Source: Accumulibacter sp. (GTDB taxonomy: Bacteria; Pseudomonadota; Gammaproteobacteria; Burkholderiales; Rhodocyclaceae). Taken from it: a stretch of 64,000 nucleotides of DNA. A model generated the notes under the pieces. That model saw only the letters and a program-made list of their open reading frames with translations, made no database searches and was not told the DNA's origin. The translations under genes were made by a program, and so were the position numbers. Location: contig JACKLX010000002.1 in the NCBI GenBank assembly GCA_024235695.1, positions 186,001-250,000 of the forward strand. Reading direction: 5' to 3'. Below, in pieces: positions 61,295 to 64,000 of the stretch (position 1 is its first letter; the number at the start of each line of letters is the position of its first letter).

Positions 61295-64000
61295 TGAACC
61301 TCGTGCTCGACCGGCGGCGCCAGCCCGATGCCGCGCAGCCGGGCAATCACCCGGCCTGCGACTGTGACGCGCCGCTACGATCGCTGGCAGGCGTGCCGCG
61401 TTGCCTCGGCGGTGACGGGGTGCAGGCCCGGCTTGAAGTTGGCGAGCCGGACGACCCGCTCGAACACGAGGCCGAGGCCTTTTCGCGCGCCGTCGTGGCG
61501 GGCGCTCCGCTACCGCGCTTTCTCGGCCAGGATGATGGTAGCTTGCCGCGGCGGTTGTGCCCACAATGCGCCGAGGAACTCGTCGAGGAGGTGGCGTCGC
61601 CGGTCAATGACGAACAGCCGCTGCGCCGCCAGCGTCTGCGCGCGGACCCGCCCGACGACGGCGATGGCGGACAGGATGGCGCTGCCGCCGGCCGGTCGGC
61701 ACCTTACAGTGGCGCTGGCACTGGCCTGCACGGCGCGCTGCGGGGTCGACTCGAAGCCGCGCTCGACACCGATCTCGGCGCGGTGCGGGTGCACCAGGGC
61801 AAAGTGCCGGGGCGCGCCGCTCGGGCCATCGGCGCGCGCGCCTTCACCCATGGCCGGGAGATCTGGCTGGGCACCCGTGAGCGCGCCGATGACCTCGGCC
61901 TGATCGCCCACGAGGTGGCGCATGTGGTGCAGCAGCGCGGACAGGCTGGGGGGGTGCTCAGGCGCTTTCCGGACGACCAGGTCGCCGGCATGACCAGTGC
62001 CGATGCGGCAAGCGTGGCGGTGCCACTGGCCACCAGTTCAAGTGGTGCTACCCGCCCCTCGCTCATGCCGCCTGGTCCGGGCGCTGCCTACGATCCCTGT
62101 GCCGTGTCTGCCCGTGCGCTGAGCAATGCCGAACTCCTTGCTCACTGGCAGCGAGTCGTCGCCTTCCTTGGCGATCGTCGTCCCGACTCACAGCCTGCCT
62201 ACGACCACGCCAACCTGCGGCGGCGCCTTGCCGGCGAACGTCGTCGGCGCGGCAACATGGGCCACTCATGGCTGGCGGAGGAGGGCATCACGGCGGTGCC
62301 GGCAACGCTCTACGAGATCCGGCCGGTCGGTCCCGACATGCTCGCGGTGGTGCTGGCCGATGCGGCGCGCGAGGAGGGGCCGGCTTTTCAGCACGAGGGG
62401 CAGGTACTGACACCGGCCCAGTTCGACCGGTTCCTGGCTCGCTACAACGTGCCGCAGGTCGACGTGGGCGAGTTCTACGCCAGCCACGACCCCTTCTCGC
62501 AGGCGCTCACGGTTCGCCTTCCTCCCCCGAATCCGGGGCCGGCGCCGTTGTGGCCGGGGTTCGGTGCGGGGCCGGGACGAGGGCCAGGCCTGGGGCCGGG
62601 CTTCAGCTTTACCGATCCGGCGGCAACGGGTTTTCCGGGTGCCCCGGGACGGCTGTCGGGGGCGTCGACCACATCAATCCTGCCGACCGACCTCTACGCC
62701 AACCCGACCGATCTCTATACTCGAGATGCCTTCCTGCGCCCGCTGGTGACGCCGGGTACCGATCCGTCGAACCCTGCCTCGATGCGCGGCGCTGGCGTTA
62801 ACTGGCGTGGCACGATGTTCGAAGAGCTGCACCTGGGCGCCGATCTTCCGACCATTCTTGATCCCTCCGTGGTTGATCTGAACCGCCTGCAGGCCAATGC
62901 GCCGACCTTCGACACCCTTGATCTGCGGACCGGCCAGCTTGAGTCTCTCACCCACTCGCTCAGCGGCGTCGATACCGGCGGTCCGCTCAATCCGGATCAC
63001 TATTTGACCAAGTTCATGCGGATGATGAGTCCGACCGCCGAGGGCTCGACACTGACCTCTGCCGCAAGCATGCTTGGCCCGGTCTATCCGGAGTTTGGCA
63101 CCGCGCTGGACGCGGCGGCGAGCGCCCGGCTGCTGGTGCCGGACGAGCATGTCGGGGCGGTGCGCGCGGCAGTCGAGACGATGGTGGCCGGCGGCAACCT
63201 CTCGCGCGCCGATTTTGCGACGGCAATCGAGAGCGGAGTCAGCGCGTCGCCGTCGCGAATGACCGATGCCAGTCGTGCGCTCATCGAGGCCTCGTTGGGC
63301 GCCGATCCGATAAGCCACGGCGGCAGTACCTACTCGTCATGGGATCAGGTGCGTGCGCTGTCGCCTTCGAGCCGGGCCTACCGGAGCATTCGCGCGCAGC
63401 TCCGTGCGCGCTTGCGGGCCCGCGCCCTGGCAGGCGATCTGCGTGGCGCGGTGGCCGGCAGCGTCGACGCCAGGCTGGCGTCGGCGTGGCGCGAGCGGGC
63501 ATCGGCGGGCCGTTTGGCGCCGGTGTTCGACGCCTTGATGCATGGCGCGCCGGTCGGCGAGGGCGCGACGGCGATCGCCAGTTGGGCGCAGATCGAAGGG
63601 CTGATACTTTCGGGCGATGGCGCGGCCAGCGCCCGAATCCAGGCGGTGTTCGGCGAGGTCGCACAGCGCGCTGGCGGGCGGGTGGCGCCGATGCGCGCGA
63701 CCCTTGCCTCGGTGATGGCGCTGCAGCGTCTGAACACCCTGGCGGTATCCCGCCTGCAGCGCAACGTCCTCTTCCCGCCGGAGGTCGTCGAGTATCACCG
63801 TCTGGTGGCGAACGGGGTGGCAGCCGACGAGGCCCTGTCGACGGTATCGCGGGGAAGCGCGGCGCGTGCGGCGAGGGTGAGCGGCGCGCTGGCGGCGCTT
63901 ACCGAATCGGGCAGTCTATTGTGGCATGCCGGCGAAGGCGACCTGAATCGTGGCATGGTGGCGACCAGCCTGTTCAACGTCGGCGCGTCGATCCCGGTCG
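61294..64000 (+). CDS. DUF4157 (HExxH) eCIS-associated protein, 3' end outside window
   Basis: Open from the ATG at 61294 (overlapping the ATPase TGA by one base) to the window end: at least 902 residues. After a leader with two CxxC-like spots (CDCD; CPQC near 95) a DUF4157 domain occupies about residues 150-215: LRGRLEAALDTDLGAVRVHQ, GARAFTHGREIWLG and the zinc-protease-like HEVAH at 206-210 (IAHEVAHVVQQRG). DUF4157 is strongly enriched in eCIS loci and in eCIS-delivered proteins. A Pro/Gly-rich spacer (GPGRGPGLGPGF) near residue 430 separates it from a large C-terminal region rich in Ala and helices with no family I recognise. It may be a cargo toxin or a structural processing protease; the sequence does not decide. 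Confidence 0.82.
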   Translation, partial: MNLVLDRRRQPDAAQPGNHPACDCDAPLRSLAGVPRCLGGDGVQARLEVGEPDDPLEHEAEAFSRAVVAGAPLPRFLGQDDGSLPRRLCPQCAEELVEEVASPVNDEQPLRRQRLRADPPDDGDGGQDGAAAGRSAPYSGAGTGLHGALRGRLEAALDTDLGAVRVHQGKVPGRAARAIGARAFTHGREIWLGTRERADDLGLIAHEVAHVVQQRGQAGGVLRRFPDDQVAGMTSADAASVAVPLATSSSGATRPSLMPPGPGAAYDPCAVSARALSNAELLAHWQRVVAFLGDRRPDSQPAYDHANLRRRLAGERRRRGNMGHSWLAEEGITAVPATLYEIRPVGPDMLAVVLADAAREEGPAFQHEGQVLTPAQFDRFLARYNVPQVDVGEFYASHDPFSQALTVRLPPPNPGPAPLWPGFGAGPGRGPGLGPGFSFTDPAATGFPGAPGRLSGASTTSILPTDLYANPTDLYTRDAFLRPLVTPGTDPSNPASMRGAGVNWRGTMFEELHLGADLPTILDPSVVDLNRLQANAPTFDTLDLRTGQLESLTHSLSGVDTGGPLNPDHYLTKFMRMMSPTAEGSTLTSAASMLGPVYPEFGTALDAAASARLLVPDEHVGAVRAAVETMVAGGNLSRADFATAIESGVSASPSRMTDASRALIEASLGADPISHGGSTYSSWDQVRALSPSSRAYRSIRAQLRARLRARALAGDLRGAVAGSVDARLASAWRERASAGRLAPVFDALMHGAPVGEGATAIASWAQIEGLILSGDGAASARIQAVFGEVAQRAGGRVAPMRATLASVMALQRLNTLAVSRLQRNVLFPPEVVEYHRLVANGVAADEALSTVSRGSAARAARVSGALAALTESGSLLWHAGEGDLNRGMVATSLFNVGASIPV

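Noticed and set aside
32711..64000. Interpretation as a type VI secretion system or a prophage.
   Set aside because: No TssJLM, ClpV-type or phage head, lysis and replication genes; the DUF4255, Pvc15-type ATPase and DUF4157 genes are eCIS markers.
1..64000. rRNA and tRNA genes.
   Set aside because: None recognised; no stretch has the conserved tRNA arms or rRNA sequence that I could identify.

Overview
The window is a GC-rich, almost fully coding chromosome segment. It is most likely from a betaproteobacterium of the Rhodocyclales / Candidatus Accumulibacter kind. That placement is inferred from gene content (nlpD-rpoS adjacency, BamC, lysine and cobalamin genes, base composition); no rRNA gene is present to confirm it.

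Region 1 (1-16,600) is ordinary chromosome: the end of nlpD, then rpoS, whose stop codon overlaps that of the convergent mltB. Next come a MoxR / DUF58 / transglutaminase operon on the minus strand, a histone-deacetylase-like hydrolase, dapA-bamC-MBL hydrolase closed by a strong bidirectional terminator, a small Ala/Pro-rich lipoprotein, a zinc-ribbon membrane protein, a CNT-type nucleoside transporter, a YbjQ-family protein and a universal stress protein. Region 2 (14,388-21,042) holds late cobalamin assembly and uptake genes: cobT, cobU, cobQ, cbiB, cobD and a BtuF-like binding protein. Region 3 (21,124-27,642) is envelope glycan biology: a GtrB-like glycosyltransferase, GtrA flippase, GT39/ArnT-like transferase, an asparagine-synthase homologue without the glutaminase cysteine, and a membrane protein cut off at its N-terminus. 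Region 4 (27,643-28,802) is a scar: a 226-bp element bounded by a perfect 19-bp inverted repeat, beside a truncated IS3-family insertion sequence.

Region 5 (about 29,000-64,000, running off the window) is the main item: an extracellular contractile injection system (eCIS, PVC/Afp-like phage-tail-derived particle). In order it encodes a DUF4255 tail-terminator-like protein, an unknown, sheath, tube, a divergent second sheath-like protein, a second tube, a Pvc7-like tube-initiator protein with a Gly/Ala-rich tail, a tiny DUF5908-like protein, separate gpD and gpV spike-hub proteins, a 591-residue protein with a hydrophobic C-terminus, gp25, baseplate J, a tail-protein-I-like protein, two tiny PKD-like proteins, two related proteins sharing one N-terminal module, a 1,669-residue protein with two tandem beta-sandwich modules, a conserved eCIS-type protein, an AAA+ ATPase (Pvc15-like) and a DUF4157 HExxH protein. 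Genes are tightly packed with many overlapping stop/start codons and no internal terminator that I can see, so they are probably one long operon.

In front of the operon lies a textbook sigma-54 (-24/-12) promoter, TGGCAC-N5-TTGC, at 32,356-32,370. Two related GGGTC-centred repeats lie 70-230 bp upstream, and a stand-alone sigma-54 activator gene (PspF-like layout) and a small winged-helix-like gene stand just before them. The coherent reading is a sigma-54-controlled eCIS. Its oddities are PKD folds apparently split between consecutive polypeptides, a possibly membrane-anchored structural protein, no recognisable PAAR tip or tape measure, and planctomycete-type modules in the giant protein.
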